A stretch of DNA of 64,000 nt from Paracoccus endophyticus (GTDB lineage: Bacteria; Pseudomonadota; Alphaproteobacteria; Rhodobacterales; Rhodobacteraceae). Made by a program: the position numbers and the translations under genes. The DNA is taken from assembly GCF_003286075.1 (NCBI RefSeq), contig NZ_QLUV01000002.1:215557-279556 (forward strand). Direction: 5' to 3'. The notes beneath the pieces were generated by a model, which was not told where the DNA came from, searched no databases, and saw nothing but the letters and a program-made list of their open reading frames with translations. Position 1 is the first letter of the stretch, and the number at the start of each line of letters is the position of its first letter. This document shows positions 52,469-61,263 of this stretch, piece after piece.

Positions 52469-52924
52469 ATGAAACTGTCCACCAAGGGACGCTATGCCAT
52501 GGTCGCGCTGGTCGATCTGGCGACCAGCCCCGGCAATCTGACCACGCTGGCGGACATCTCGAAGCGCCAGGACATCTCGCTGCCCTATCTGGAGCAGCTG
52601 TTCGTGCGGCTGCGCCGGGCGGGGCTGGTGGACAGCGTGCGCGGCCCGGGCGGCGGCTATCGGCTGGCGCGGCTGCCCGAGCAGATCCGCGCGGCCGAGA
52701 TCCTGGGCGCCGTGGACGAGACGGTCAGCGCGCTGCACGTCGGCGCCGGCGCCTCGGGCGGGCAGTCGGGCACGCCGGCGCAGGCGATGTCGAACCGGCT
52801 GTGGGAATCGCTGTCGGCGCATGTCTATGTGTTCCTGCACAACACGACGCTGGCGGATGTCGCCCGCGACGCGCTGCTGCCCTGCCCGGCGGTGCCCGCG
52901 CTGCTGTCGGTGGTGGACGACTGA
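52469..52924 (+). CDS. Rrf2 family (IscR-like) regulator without the three-cysteine motif
   Basis: A 151-residue Rrf2 protein. MKLSTKGRYAMVALVDLATS and ISLPYLEQLFVRLRRAGLVD then SVRGPGGGYRLARLPEQIRA are the winged-helix DNA-binding region, as in IscR. The segment that in E. coli IscR carries three Fe-S cysteines reads VGAGASGGQSGTPAQAMSNR and has none. The only Cys is near the C-terminus (ALLPCPAVP). IscR of Rhodobacter sphaeroides is known to deviate similarly, so iron or Fe-S sensing by other ligands is likely. CGGAGGAA precedes the ATG. No isc/suf gene follows; purQ does. Confidence 0.88.
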   Translation: MKLSTKGRYAMVALVDLATSPGNLTTLADISKRQDISLPYLEQLFVRLRRAGLVDSVRGPGGGYRLARLPEQIRAAEILGAVDETVSALHVGAGASGGQSGTPAQAMSNRLWESLSAHVYVFLHNTTLADVARDALLPCPAVPALLSVVDD

Positions 52925-53006
52925 GACGCGGGACCCCGCGCGCCGGCCCTTTTCCTGACGGGCACAAGGGATTATCTGCCAACCATCCCCTGACCGGAGC
53001 ATTGCC

Positions 53007-53675
53007 ATGAAAGCCGCCGTCGTCACCTTTCCCGGATCGAACTGCGACCGTGATCTGGCGGTCGCCCTGGCCCAGGCCGGCGCGCAGGTCACCCGCGTCT
53101 GGCACAAGGACGATGCGCTGCCGCAGGGCACGGACCTGGTCGCGCTGCCGGGGGGGTTTTCCTATGGCGACTATCTGCGCTGCGGCGCGATTGCCGCGCG
53201 CTCGCCCGTCGCGGGCGCGATCCGGGCGCACGCGGCGCGGGGCGGGCTGGTGCTGGGGATCTGCAACGGCTTTCAGGTGCTGACCGAACTGGGCCTGCTG
53301 CCCGGCGCGCTGATGCGCAACGCCGGGCTGACGTTCCTGTGCCGCGACGTGGACCTGCGGATCGAGGCGGCCGACAACCCCTTCCTTGCCGCGTTTGCAC
53401 CGGGCGAGGAGCTGAGCCTGCCGGTCGCGCACCATGACGGCAACTATCAGATCGACGCCGAGGGGCTGGCCCGCCTGCAGGGGCAGGGGCGCATCGCGCT
53501 GACCTATCGCGGCGGCTGCAACGGATCGGTGGCCGACATCGCCGGGGTGCTGTCCGAGAACCGGCGCGTGCTGGGGCTGATGCCCCACCCCGAGCGGGCC
53601 GCCGAGCCCGCTCACGGCGGGTCCGACGGGGCGCGCCTGTTCCGCGGGCTGATCGACGCGGCCGTCGCGGCCTGA
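53007..53675 (+). CDS. purQ: Phosphoribosylformylglycinamidine synthase, glutaminase subunit
   Basis: A 222-residue class I glutamine amidotransferase. [56 protein letters not shown] (nucleophile Cys) and GLMPHPERA (His, Glu) are typical for PurQ. It supplies ammonia to PurL in purine synthesis. PurS, usually next to purQ in this PurSQL type, is not found in the flanking 80 bases, so it must lie elsewhere. The ATG follows CCGGAGCA. Confidence 0.96.
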   Translation: MKAAVVTFPGSNCDRDLAVALAQAGAQVTRVWHKDDALPQGTDLVALPGGFSYGDYLRCGAIAARSPVAGAIRAHAARGGLVLGICNGFQVLTELGLLPGALMRNAGLTFLCRDVDLRIEAADNPFLAAFAPGEELSLPVAHHDGNYQIDAEGLARLQGQGRIALTYRGGCNGSVADIAGVLSENRRVLGLMPHPERAAEPAHGGSDGARLFRGLIDAAVAA

Positions 53676-53796
53676 CCCGTTCCGCCGCGGTCGGCCCCCC
53701 GCCAGCCCGTCATCGCGGCCCTGTCCCGCGGCCCCGGCCGCGGCCCGCCGGGCGGCTGCCGCGCTGGACGCTTGAGCGGCGGGGCAACCAGGCCTA

Positions 53797-53828
53797 GATT
53801 GGCGCGCAGCCCAGTCGGGCCGCCAATC
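53797..53828. promoter_or_regulatory. Inverted repeat upstream of dctB
   Basis: Perfect eight-base arms GATTGGCG (53797-53804) and CGCCAATC (53821-53828), spacer 16 bases, ending 42 bases before the dctB ATG. It could be an operator or a leader hairpin. The remainder of 53676-53870 shows nothing recognisable. Confidence 0.45.
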
Positions 53829-53870
53829 CTGTTTTTCGATGCAGTTTCCGCCCTTCCACAGCGAGCCGGC

Positions 53871-55664
53871 ATGACCGAGCCTGACGACCATGCGACCCCG
53901 CGGCCGCGCCGCGCAGCCCCTGCCGCGGGCCGCGCCCGGCTGTGGCAGCGGTTGTCGGTGGTGCTGCTGCTGGTCGGGGCCGTGGGGGCGATCTGGTACA
54001 CCAACGCCTGGCTGACGGCCCGGTTCTCGGAAAATACGCGCGTGCGGGCCGAGCTGCGGCTGGCGCTGTACACGGGCAACCTGCTGTCCGAACTGCAACG
54101 CACGGCGGTCGTGCCGCTGCTGCTGGCGCGTGATCCCGCGCTGATCGGGTCGCTGTCGGGCAAGGATTACGCCACCATCTCGGCGCGCCTGATCACGGCG
54201 CAAAAGGACATCGGCGCGGCCTCGATCCTGTTGCTGGACAGTTCGGGGCGGGTCGTGGGGGCCACGGACCGCAAGCTGCTGGGCACGAACCATGTGCTGG
54301 CGCCGTTCTATGTCGAGGCGCTGCGGACCAACGACACGGTATTCACGGTCTCTCCGTCCAGCACCGGGGGATTCGACTTCACCTATTCCCGCGCGGTCGT
54401 CTCGGACGGGCGGTCGCTGGGCGTGATCGTCGTGGGGGCCGACCTGGTGCGGCTGGAGCGGTCATGGGCGGGCATCTCGGATGCCGTGGCGGTCAGCGAC
54501 AGCGAGGGGCGGATCATCCTGACGACCGAGCCGCGCTGGCGCGGCCTGCCCTTTGACGAGGCGCTGAAGCTGCGGTCCGCCCCCACGGCCATCGAGCGGG
54601 CGTTCCAGGTCACGGCGGACTGGTCCAGCCGGTCGGCGGACGCCTATGTCAAGGGCAAGGCGGTGATGCAGTCCGAGGTGCGCGTGCCCTTCCGCGGCTG
54701 GCGCATGACGCTGTTCACCACCTACGAGTCCATCCGCGAGCGGGTGAACGCCTTTCTGGCGCTGGAGATCATGGCCTTTGCCATCCTGCTGGCGGCGGGC
54801 TTTTACGTGCTGTCCCGCCGCGCCCGCGTGCAATCGGCGCAATACATGCGCGAATCCGCGGACCTGCGGGCGCTGAACGCCCGCCTGACGCGCGAGATCG
54901 CCGAGCGCGAGCGCATGCAGCGCGAACTGCGCGTGGCCGAGCAGACCGTGCAGCAGGCGTCCAAGCTGGCGGCGCTGGGCGAGATGTCGGCGGGCGTCAG
55001 CCACGAGCTGAACCAGCCGCTGGCCGCCATGAAAACCTATATGGCCGGGGCGCGCCTGCTGCTGGAGCGGGGCCGGGGCGAGGAGGCGCTGTCCTCGTTC
55101 CACCGCATCGACGACCTGCTGGACCGGATGGGGGCGATCACCCGGCAGTTGAAATCCTATGCCCGCAAGGGCGGCGAGGCGTTCGAGCCGGTGGACCTGC
55201 GCGTCGCCCTGTCGGGCGCGCTGACCATGATGGAGCCGCAGCTTCGCAACCGCCGGGTCCGGCTGCAGCGCAGCCTGCCGCGCGATCCCGTGCTGGTGTT
55301 CTGCGATCGGATCCGGCTGGAGCAGGTGATCGTGAACCTGATCCGCAACGCCATGGACGCCACCAAGTCGGTGCGCGACCCGTCCATCGAACTGGTCGTG
55401 GACCAGTTGTCTCACGCGCATTTGTCGGTGCGCGACAACGGGCCGGGTGTCACCGACTTGGAAAAGCTGTTTGAACCCTTCTGGACCACCAAGAAGCCCG
55501 GCGAGGGGACTGGGCTGGGCCTCGCGATCTCTTCAGGCATCGTGGCCGATTTCGGCGGCAGGCTGACGGCGCACAACGGCGAGGCCGGGGGTGCGGTGTT
55601 CGACGTCGAGCTGCCGTTGTGGGAACCGCAGGCCGCGCGGATGTATCCGCAGGCGGCCGAGTGA
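53871..55664 (+). CDS. dctB: C4-dicarboxylate sensor histidine kinase DctB
   Basis: A 597-residue membrane kinase. TM1 is about residues 24-45 (RLSVVLLLVGAVGAIWYTNA), followed by a periplasmic double-Cache-like sensor (ISARLITAQKDIGAASILLL, FDFTYSRAVVSDGRSLGVIV), TM2 near 303-322 and a coiled coil. The H-box is MSAGVSHELNQPLAAMKTYM with His near 378; NLIRNAMDA is the N-box and DNGPGV, FEPFWTTKKPGEGTGLGLAI the G-boxes. This layout matches DctB, which senses succinate, fumarate and malate and phosphorylates DctD. The ATG is preferred to an upstream TTG. No TRAP or DctA transporter gene is in the window. Confidence 0.92.
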   Translation: MTEPDDHATPRPRRAAPAAGRARLWQRLSVVLLLVGAVGAIWYTNAWLTARFSENTRVRAELRLALYTGNLLSELQRTAVVPLLLARDPALIGSLSGKDYATISARLITAQKDIGAASILLLDSSGRVVGATDRKLLGTNHVLAPFYVEALRTNDTVFTVSPSSTGGFDFTYSRAVVSDGRSLGVIVVGADLVRLERSWAGISDAVAVSDSEGRIILTTEPRWRGLPFDEALKLRSAPTAIERAFQVTADWSSRSADAYVKGKAVMQSEVRVPFRGWRMTLFTTYESIRERVNAFLALEIMAFAILLAAGFYVLSRRARVQSAQYMRESADLRALNARLTREIAERERMQRELRVAEQTVQQASKLAALGEMSAGVSHELNQPLAAMKTYMAGARLLLERGRGEEALSSFHRIDDLLDRMGAITRQLKSYARKGGEAFEPVDLRVALSGALTMMEPQLRNRRVRLQRSLPRDPVLVFCDRIRLEQVIVNLIRNAMDATKSVRDPSIELVVDQLSHAHLSVRDNGPGVTDLEKLFEPFWTTKKPGEGTGLGLAISSGIVADFGGRLTAHNGEAGGAVFDVELPLWEPQAARMYPQAAE

Positions 55665-55680
55665 TGAAAGGACAAGGCGG

Positions 55681-57006
55681 ATGACGCAGACCATGACTGT
55701 GGCCATCGTGGACGATGAGCCGGACATGCGCGAATCGATCAGCCAGTGGCTGGCTCTGTCGGGATTCCGCACCGAGAGCTTTGCCAGCGCCGAGGAGGCG
55801 CTGAAGATCATCGGCCCGGACTGGCCGGGCGTTGTCATCACCGACATCCGCATGCCCGGCATGGACGGGATGGCGTTCCTCAAGCGGCTGATGGGGCAGG
55901 ACAGCGGCCTGCCCGTCATCATGATCACCGGGCACGGCGACGTGCCGATGGCGGTCGAGGCGATGCGGCTGGGGGCCATGGACTTCATGGAAAAGCCCTT
56001 CAACCCCGACCGCATGACCGAGCTGGCAAAAAAGGCCACGCAGGCCCGCCGGATCACGCTGGACAACCGCGCGCTGCGCCGCGACCTGTCCGAGGGCCAG
56101 CAGGTCATGTCCAAGCTGGTTGGCGCCAGCCCGGCGATGGACCGCCTGCGCGAGGACATCCTGGACCTGGGGCAGGCCGACGGCCATGTCCTGATCGACG
56201 GCGAGACGGGCACCGGCAAGACGCTGGTGGCCCACGCGCTGCACGCTGTCGGCCCACGGGCGTCGCGGCGCTTCGTGCAGATTTCCTGCGCCGCCTATAC
56301 CGACGAGGTCCTGTCGGCGCGGCTGTTCGGCCCGGTCGAGGACGGCCTGCCCGCGGTCGAGGAGGCGCGCGGCGGCACGCTGTGCCTCGAGGACGTCGAG
56401 GCGCTGAGCGATCCCCTTCAGGCGCGGCTGCTGGCCTTCATCGCCGACCAGGGCGCGCCGGCCGAGACGCGGATCATCGCCATCTCGAACGCCCGCGGCG
56501 AGGGGCGGCGGGCCGAGGACAGTCTGCGTCCCGACCTGTTCTATCGCCTGTCGGCGCTGAAGATCACCGTGCCCGCGCTGCGCCAGCGCGGCGAGGACAT
56601 CCTGTCGCTGTTCACCCGCATGACCGAGCAGTTCGCCGAGGAATACGGCTGCGAGCCGCCGCAGGTCACCGCGCAGGAGGCCGCGCAGCTGCTGCAGGCC
56701 CCCTGGCCGGGCAACGTGCGCCAGTTGATCAACGTGGCCGAGCGCGCGGTCCTGCAGAACCGCCGCGGCACCGGGTCCATCGCCTCGCTGCTGATGGCGG
56801 ACGGGGACGAGACGCCGCAGGCCACGACGACCGAGGGCAAGCCGCTGAAGGAATATGTCGAAAGCTTCGAGAAGATGCTGCTCGACAACACCATGCGGCG
56901 CCACAAGGGCTCGATCAGCGCGGTGATGGACGAACTGTGCCTGCCGCGCCGCACGCTGAACGAGAAGATGGCCAAGTACGGGCTGTCGCGGGGCGATTAC
57001 CTGTAG
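55681..57006 (+). CDS. dctD: DctD-type response regulator lacking the GAFTGA motif
   Basis: A 441-residue NtrC-family regulator starting 17 bases after dctB, with AAGGACAAGGCGG upstream. The receiver has VAIVDDEPDMRES, ITDIRMPGMDGM (Asp near 55) and MEKPFNPDRM. The AAA+ domain keeps Walker A (LIDGETGTGKTLVAHALH) and LRPDLFYRLSALKITVPALR. Where sigma54 activators have the GAFTGA loop, it reads ARLFGPVEDGLPAVEEARGG, and the Walker B LFLDE is LCLED. The C-terminal Fis-type HTH (KGSISAVMDELCLPRRTLNE) is intact. So it probably controls sigma70-type promoters, as known for Rhodobacter capsulatus NtrC; that is inference. Confidence 0.9.
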   Translation: MTQTMTVAIVDDEPDMRESISQWLALSGFRTESFASAEEALKIIGPDWPGVVITDIRMPGMDGMAFLKRLMGQDSGLPVIMITGHGDVPMAVEAMRLGAMDFMEKPFNPDRMTELAKKATQARRITLDNRALRRDLSEGQQVMSKLVGASPAMDRLREDILDLGQADGHVLIDGETGTGKTLVAHALHAVGPRASRRFVQISCAAYTDEVLSARLFGPVEDGLPAVEEARGGTLCLEDVEALSDPLQARLLAFIADQGAPAETRIIAISNARGEGRRAEDSLRPDLFYRLSALKITVPALRQRGEDILSLFTRMTEQFAEEYGCEPPQVTAQEAAQLLQAPWPGNVRQLINVAERAVLQNRRGTGSIASLLMADGDETPQATTTEGKPLKEYVESFEKMLLDNTMRRHKGSISAVMDELCLPRRTLNEKMAKYGLSRGDYL

Positions 57007-57449
57007 GGGCCAGGGCCCGGAGCGGGTGGCCGGCCCCGACAGTTTGCCATTGTATTGCCGAGGTTTCCGGCCCTATGGTCGGGGCACGGTCGGTTGCCAC
57101 AACGCGTGGTTGTCCGCACCTGCAGTTTTTCGCAGCGCGGCGCAGTGCCGGGTCCGTTCGGGCCGGGGTGTCGCGCGGGAAAGAATGGCCCGTGCCGCCT
57201 GGCGCGCGCGGGCCGGAACATTCGCCGCCCCGATGGCCCGTTCGGGTGGGTCGGGGCAAGAGGTAACAGACGCGATGGATCGCGCGGCGGACAGTGACGC
57301 AGGGGGACGGCGGGCGATGGCCCGGTCCGTCCCTGCGGTCGTTTCGCCCGCCGCTCGCCCCGCTGCGCGGCCCGCGTCCGCATCATGCGCCGCCCCGACC
57401 CTTTCCCCGTCCACGGACGGGCCGGTCGGGCTGCGTGAAAGACATGCTC
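57007..57449 (+). promoter_or_regulatory. 443-base leader region of rne
   Basis: No gene is credible here. The stretch carries an AT-richer motif TGCCATTGTATTGCCG (57045-57060) and a perfect ten-base inverted repeat CGGCGGGCGA (57308-57317) / TCGCCCGCCG (57344-57353). E. coli rne has a long 5' UTR through which RNase E represses itself; a similar autocontrol is plausible here but not shown. Confidence 0.5.
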
Positions 57450-60446
57450 ATGAAGAAAATGCTGATCGACGCCACCCATGCCGAGGAAACGCGCATCGTC
57501 GTGGTGGACGGAACCAAGGTCGAGGAGTTCGACTTTGAGACCCTGAACAAGCGCCAGCTTGCAGGCAACATCTACCTGGCCAAGGTCACGCGGGTCGAAC
57601 CGTCGCTGCAGGCGGCGTTCATCGACTATGGCGGGAACCGGCACGGATTCCTGGCCTTCGCGGAAATCCACCCGGATTATTATCAGATCCCCGCAGCCGA
57701 CCGCCGCGCCCTGATCGAGGAGGAGCGCGCCGCCGCCGAGGCCGCCGAGGCCGAGGAGACCGCCCGCGACAAGCGCGGCCCCCGCAGCCGCGGGCCGCGC
57801 GGCGAACGCGCGGAACGCGCCTCTGGCGGTGACGCGGTCACCCGGTCGGACGACGTTCCGGGCATGCAGATCGCCGACCTGTCCGGCGAGGACGCGTCCG
57901 AGGAGGACGCGGCCCTCGAGTCGGGCTTTGCCGCAGCGGGCGGCGACATGGTGGACCCGACCGTCGCGGGGCAGGGGGGCGATGCTGATCGCCCCGAACC
58001 CGCGCCGCAGGACGCGCCCGAGGCGGACGGCGAGGCAGAGCCCTCCAGCCCCGCCGACCGCGACGACGAGATCGAATCGGTCGCCGAGGAGGACGTGGCC
58101 GAGGAGATCCGCCCGTCCAAGAAGCCGCGCGCCCGCCGCTACAAGATCCAGGAGGTCATCAAGGTCCGCCAGATCATGCTGGTCCAGGTGGTCAAGGAGG
58201 AACGCGGCAACAAGGGCGCGGCGCTGACGACCTATCTGTCGCTGGCCGGCCGCTATTGCGTGCTGATGCCCAACACCGCGCGCGGCGGCGGCATCAGCCG
58301 CAAGATCACCAACGCCGTCGACCGCAAGAAGCTGAAGGACATCGCGTCCGAGCTGGAGGTGCCGCAGGGCGCGGGGCTGATCATCCGCACCGCCGGCAGC
58401 CAGCGCACCCGGACCGAGATCAAGCGCGACTATGAGTACCTGATGCGCCTGTGGGAGCAGATCCGCGAGGTGACGTTCAGGTCCATCGCGCCTGCCCCCA
58501 TCTACGAGGAAGGCGACCTGATCAAGCGGACGATCCGCGACCTCTACAGCAAGGACATCGACGAGGTCCTGGTCGAGGGCGAGCGCGGCTATCGCACCGC
58601 CAAGGACTTCATGACGATGATCATGCCGTCCCATGCCCGCAACGTGAAACGCTATACCGACCCGATGCCGCTGTTCGCGCGCCATCAGGTCGAGGGCTAT
58701 CTGGCCGGGATGTTCAACCCGACCGTGCAGCTGAAATCGGGCGGCTACATCGTCATTGGCGTGACCGAGGCGCTGGTCGCCATCGACGTGAACTCGGGCC
58801 GGGCGACCAAGGAAGGCTCGATCGAGGACACGGCGTTCAAGACCAACTGCGAGGCCGCCGACGAGATCGCGCGCCAGCTGCGCCTGCGCGACCTGGCCGG
58901 GCTGATCGTCATCGACTTCATCGACATGGACGAGCGCAAGAACAACGCCGCTGTCGAAAAACGCTTCAAGGAGCGGCTGAAGACCGACCGCGCCCGCATC
59001 CAGGTCGGCCGCATCTCCGGCTTTGGCCTGATGGAGATGAGCCGCCAGCGGCTGCGGCCGGGGATGCTGGAATCGACCACGCAGCCCTGCGCGCATTGCC
59101 ACGGCACGGGGCTGATCCGGTCCGACGACAGCATGGCGCTGACCATCCTGCGCGCCATCGAGGAAGAGGGCACGCGCAAGCGGTCGCGCGAGGTGCTGGT
59201 CAAGGCCCCGATCGCGGTCGCGAACTTCATCATGAACGCCAAGCGCGAGCACATCGGCATGATCGAGGCGCGCTATGGCATGGCGGTGCGGGTCGAGGCC
59301 GATCCGGCGCTGATCTCGCCCGATTATGCGCTGGAGAAGTTCCGCACCGCGACCCGCAACGTCCCCGAGGCGGGAACGTCGGCGGTCCTGTCGGTCGATC
59401 CGGGCCTGATGGCGCAGATCGACGACGACGAGGATCTTGTGGACGAGCCCGAGGAGGAGGAGCCCGAGGCCGAGGCGGCCGCGCGCGACGAGCGGCCCGC
59501 ACGGGCGGAAGGCGCCCGGTCCGAGGCGGCCGACGCGGATGCGGACGAAAACGGCGACGGCCGCTCGCGCCGCCGGCGCCGCCGCCGCAAGCGGGGTGGC
59601 CGCGGCGACGAGGGCAGTGACAGCGGCGACGAGGTCCTGAGCGCGGACCGCGACCAGCCGGGCGAGGACGCCGTGTCCGATGCGGCCGGCGTTGCTGCAT
59701 CCGACGCTGCGGCTGCGACCGATGAGGCCGCCGAGGTCCAGCCCGCCACCGAGGGCCAGCCCGCCACCGGGGACAGGCCGCGCCGGACCCGCAGCCGCAC
59801 CCGCACGCGCAAGCCGCGGGCCGAGACCGTCGCGGCGGCTGATGCAGGCGATGACACCGCCGCAGGGGCCGCGCACGCGGATGCCGGGGCGGACCGTGCC
59901 GACGAGGCCGGGCAGGACCTGGCGGGCAAGAGCGCGGGCGACGACGGTTCGTCGCCGGATGTCGCCCCGGCCGATGACAGCCCGGACGGCGACGCGCCAT
60001 GGCCCAGCGACGCGCCCGCGACGACGGATGCCAGCGGGACAACCGAGACGGCCCCGGTGTCGCAGGCCGAGGCCCCGGCGACCGACATGGAGCCGCCCGC
60101 GTCCGATCGCGCAGGCCACGAGGACGTCCCGCCCGTGTCGCAACCCGAAGCGCCGCCGGCCGACATGACGCCGCCTGAAGGCGCAGGGGCAGGGCAGCCG
60201 GCGCCCGTGTCGCAGCCCGAGGCCCCGGCGGCTGACATGGAGCCGCCCGCCCAGAACGACGCAGAGGCGGAGCCGTCGGCCCCCGTCTCGCAGCCCGAGG
60301 CCCCGGCGGGCGACATGACGCCGCCTGCGGACGCAGGGGCCGAGCCGTCCGCGCCCGCAACGCAGCCCGAGGCTGCCGAGGCCGAGGCCGCGGCCGATCA
60401 GGCAGAGGCACCCAAGCGGCGCGGATGGTGGTCCTTTGGCGGCTGA
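57450..60446 (+). CDS. rne: Ribonuclease E/G family endoribonuclease
   Basis: A 998-residue RNase E. MKKMLIDATHAEETRIVVVD begins the RNase H-like part; the S1 domain is split by an acidic insert (about residues 90-225) before KIQEVIKVRQIMLVQVVKEE. The catalytic Asp residues lie in ALVAIDVNSGR (near 445) and LIVIDFIDMDE (near 488); TQPCAHCHGTG (near 547) is the zinc-link that holds the tetramer. The C-terminal third is a disordered Ala/Asp/Pro scaffold with Arg-rich patches (RTRSRTRTRKPR) for RNA binding and a repeated PVSQPEAP block, ending RRGWWSFGG. It initiates mRNA decay and rRNA/tRNA processing. ATG 57444 is an alternative start. Confidence 0.96.
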   Translation: MKKMLIDATHAEETRIVVVDGTKVEEFDFETLNKRQLAGNIYLAKVTRVEPSLQAAFIDYGGNRHGFLAFAEIHPDYYQIPAADRRALIEEERAAAEAAEAEETARDKRGPRSRGPRGERAERASGGDAVTRSDDVPGMQIADLSGEDASEEDAALESGFAAAGGDMVDPTVAGQGGDADRPEPAPQDAPEADGEAEPSSPADRDDEIESVAEEDVAEEIRPSKKPRARRYKIQEVIKVRQIMLVQVVKEERGNKGAALTTYLSLAGRYCVLMPNTARGGGISRKITNAVDRKKLKDIASELEVPQGAGLIIRTAGSQRTRTEIKRDYEYLMRLWEQIREVTFRSIAPAPIYEEGDLIKRTIRDLYSKDIDEVLVEGERGYRTAKDFMTMIMPSHARNVKRYTDPMPLFARHQVEGYLAGMFNPTVQLKSGGYIVIGVTEALVAIDVNSGRATKEGSIEDTAFKTNCEAADEIARQLRLRDLAGLIVIDFIDMDERKNNAAVEKRFKERLKTDRARIQVGRISGFGLMEMSRQRLRPGMLESTTQPCAHCHGTGLIRSDDSMALTILRAIEEEGTRKRSREVLVKAPIAVANFIMNAKREHIGMIEARYGMAVRVEADPALISPDYALEKFRTATRNVPEAGTSAVLSVDPGLMAQIDDDEDLVDEPEEEEPEAEAAARDERPARAEGARSEAADADADENGDGRSRRRRRRRKRGGRGDEGSDSGDEVLSADRDQPGEDAVSDAAGVAASDAAAATDEAAEVQPATEGQPATGDRPRRTRSRTRTRKPRAETVAAADAGDDTAAGAAHADAGADRADEAGQDLAGKSAGDDGSSPDVAPADDSPDGDAPWPSDAPATTDASGTTETAPVSQAEAPATDMEPPASDRAGHEDVPPVSQPEAPPADMTPPEGAGAGQPAPVSQPEAPAADMEPPAQNDAEAEPSAPVSQPEAPAGDMTPPADAGAEPSAPATQPEAAEAEAAADQAEAPKRRGWWSFGG
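60051..60380 (+). repeat. Dimeric tandem repeat encoding the RNase E tail
   Basis: Five in-frame units start at 60051, 60129, 60201, 60279 and 60351, alternating 78 and 72 bases. Units 1 and 3 read APVSQxEAPxxDMEPP, units 2 and 4 xPVSQPEAPxxDMTPP, and the fifth is a partial APATQPEA. The higher-order period is therefore 150 bases, meaning that a two-unit block was duplicated. Confidence 0.88.
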
Positions 60447-60473
60447 CTGACGCAGCCGTGACAGCATGACGCG

Positions 60474-60504
60474 CGGGCCGGGGTTTCCCGGCCCGTCGCT
60501 TTTT
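60474..60504 (+). terminator. Rho-independent terminator of rne
   Basis: Arms CGGGCCGGG (60474-60482) and CCCGGCCCG (60487-60495), loop GTTT, followed by TCGC and five T (60500-60504). It begins 28 bases after the rne stop and just before ccdA. Confidence 0.88.
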
Positions 60505-60518
60505 GACAGGGTGCCGCC

Positions 60519-61256
60519 ATGCTTGGGATCGAAATCGCCTCTGCCGCCTTCCTGCCTGCCGCGCTGGTCGCGCTGCTGGCAGGCATCCTCTCCTTCCTGT
60601 CGCCCTGCGTGCTGCCGATCGTGCCGCCGTACCTGGCCTATATGACGGGGGTGAAGGTCAGCGGGCTGACCACGCGGGAACGCAGCGCGGTGCTGCCGGC
60701 GCTGTTCTTTGTGCTGGGGCTGTCCACGGTGTTCCTGCTGATGGGGTATGCCGCATCGGCGTTCGGGCGGGCGTTCCTGCAGTACCAGCCGCTGCTGGTC
60801 AAGGTTTCGGGCGTCTTTGTCATCCTGCTGGGCCTGCATTTCCTGCATGTCTTCCGCATCCCGCTGCTGGAGCGCGAGGCGCGGCTGGACACCGGCGACA
60901 AGGGCGGGTCCGCGTTGGGCGCCTATCTGCTCGGGCTGGCCTTCGCGTTCGGCTGGACGCCCTGCATCGGCCCGCAGCTGAGCATGATCCTGACGCTGGC
61001 CGCCACCGACCCCGGCCGGGGGACCGGACTGCTGGGGGTGTATGCGCTGGGCTTGGGAATCCCGTTCCTGCTGGCCGCGATCTTCATCGAGCGGGCCATG
61101 GGCCTGATGAACCGCATCAAGCGGCACATGGGCCTGATCGAGCGGGTGTCGGGCATCCTGCTGATCGCCGTGGGCGTCATGCTGCTGACGGGCTGGCTGT
61201 CGGCGATCAGCTATTGGCTGCTCGAGGCCTTTCCGGCGCTGGGTGCGATCGGCTGA
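60519..61256 (+). CDS. ccdA: Cytochrome c biogenesis protein CcdA
   Basis: A 245-residue, six-helix membrane protein of the DsbD-core type. ILSFLSPCVLPIVPPYLAYM and AFAFGWTPCIGPQLSMILTL carry the two redox Cys in SPCVLP and TPCIGP. It moves electrons from thioredoxin across the membrane to keep apocytochrome c thiols reduced for haem attachment. The gene begins 15 bases behind the rne terminator, so it needs its own promoter or read-through; it converges on the hydratase-like gene with 7 bases between stops. Confidence 0.94.
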   Translation: MLGIEIASAAFLPAALVALLAGILSFLSPCVLPIVPPYLAYMTGVKVSGLTTRERSAVLPALFFVLGLSTVFLLMGYAASAFGRAFLQYQPLLVKVSGVFVILLGLHFLHVFRIPLLEREARLDTGDKGGSALGAYLLGLAFAFGWTPCIGPQLSMILTLAATDPGRGTGLLGVYALGLGIPFLLAAIFIERAMGLMNRIKRHMGLIERVSGILLIAVGVMLLTGWLSAISYWLLEAFPALGAIG

Positions 61257-61263
61257 GCGCCGG

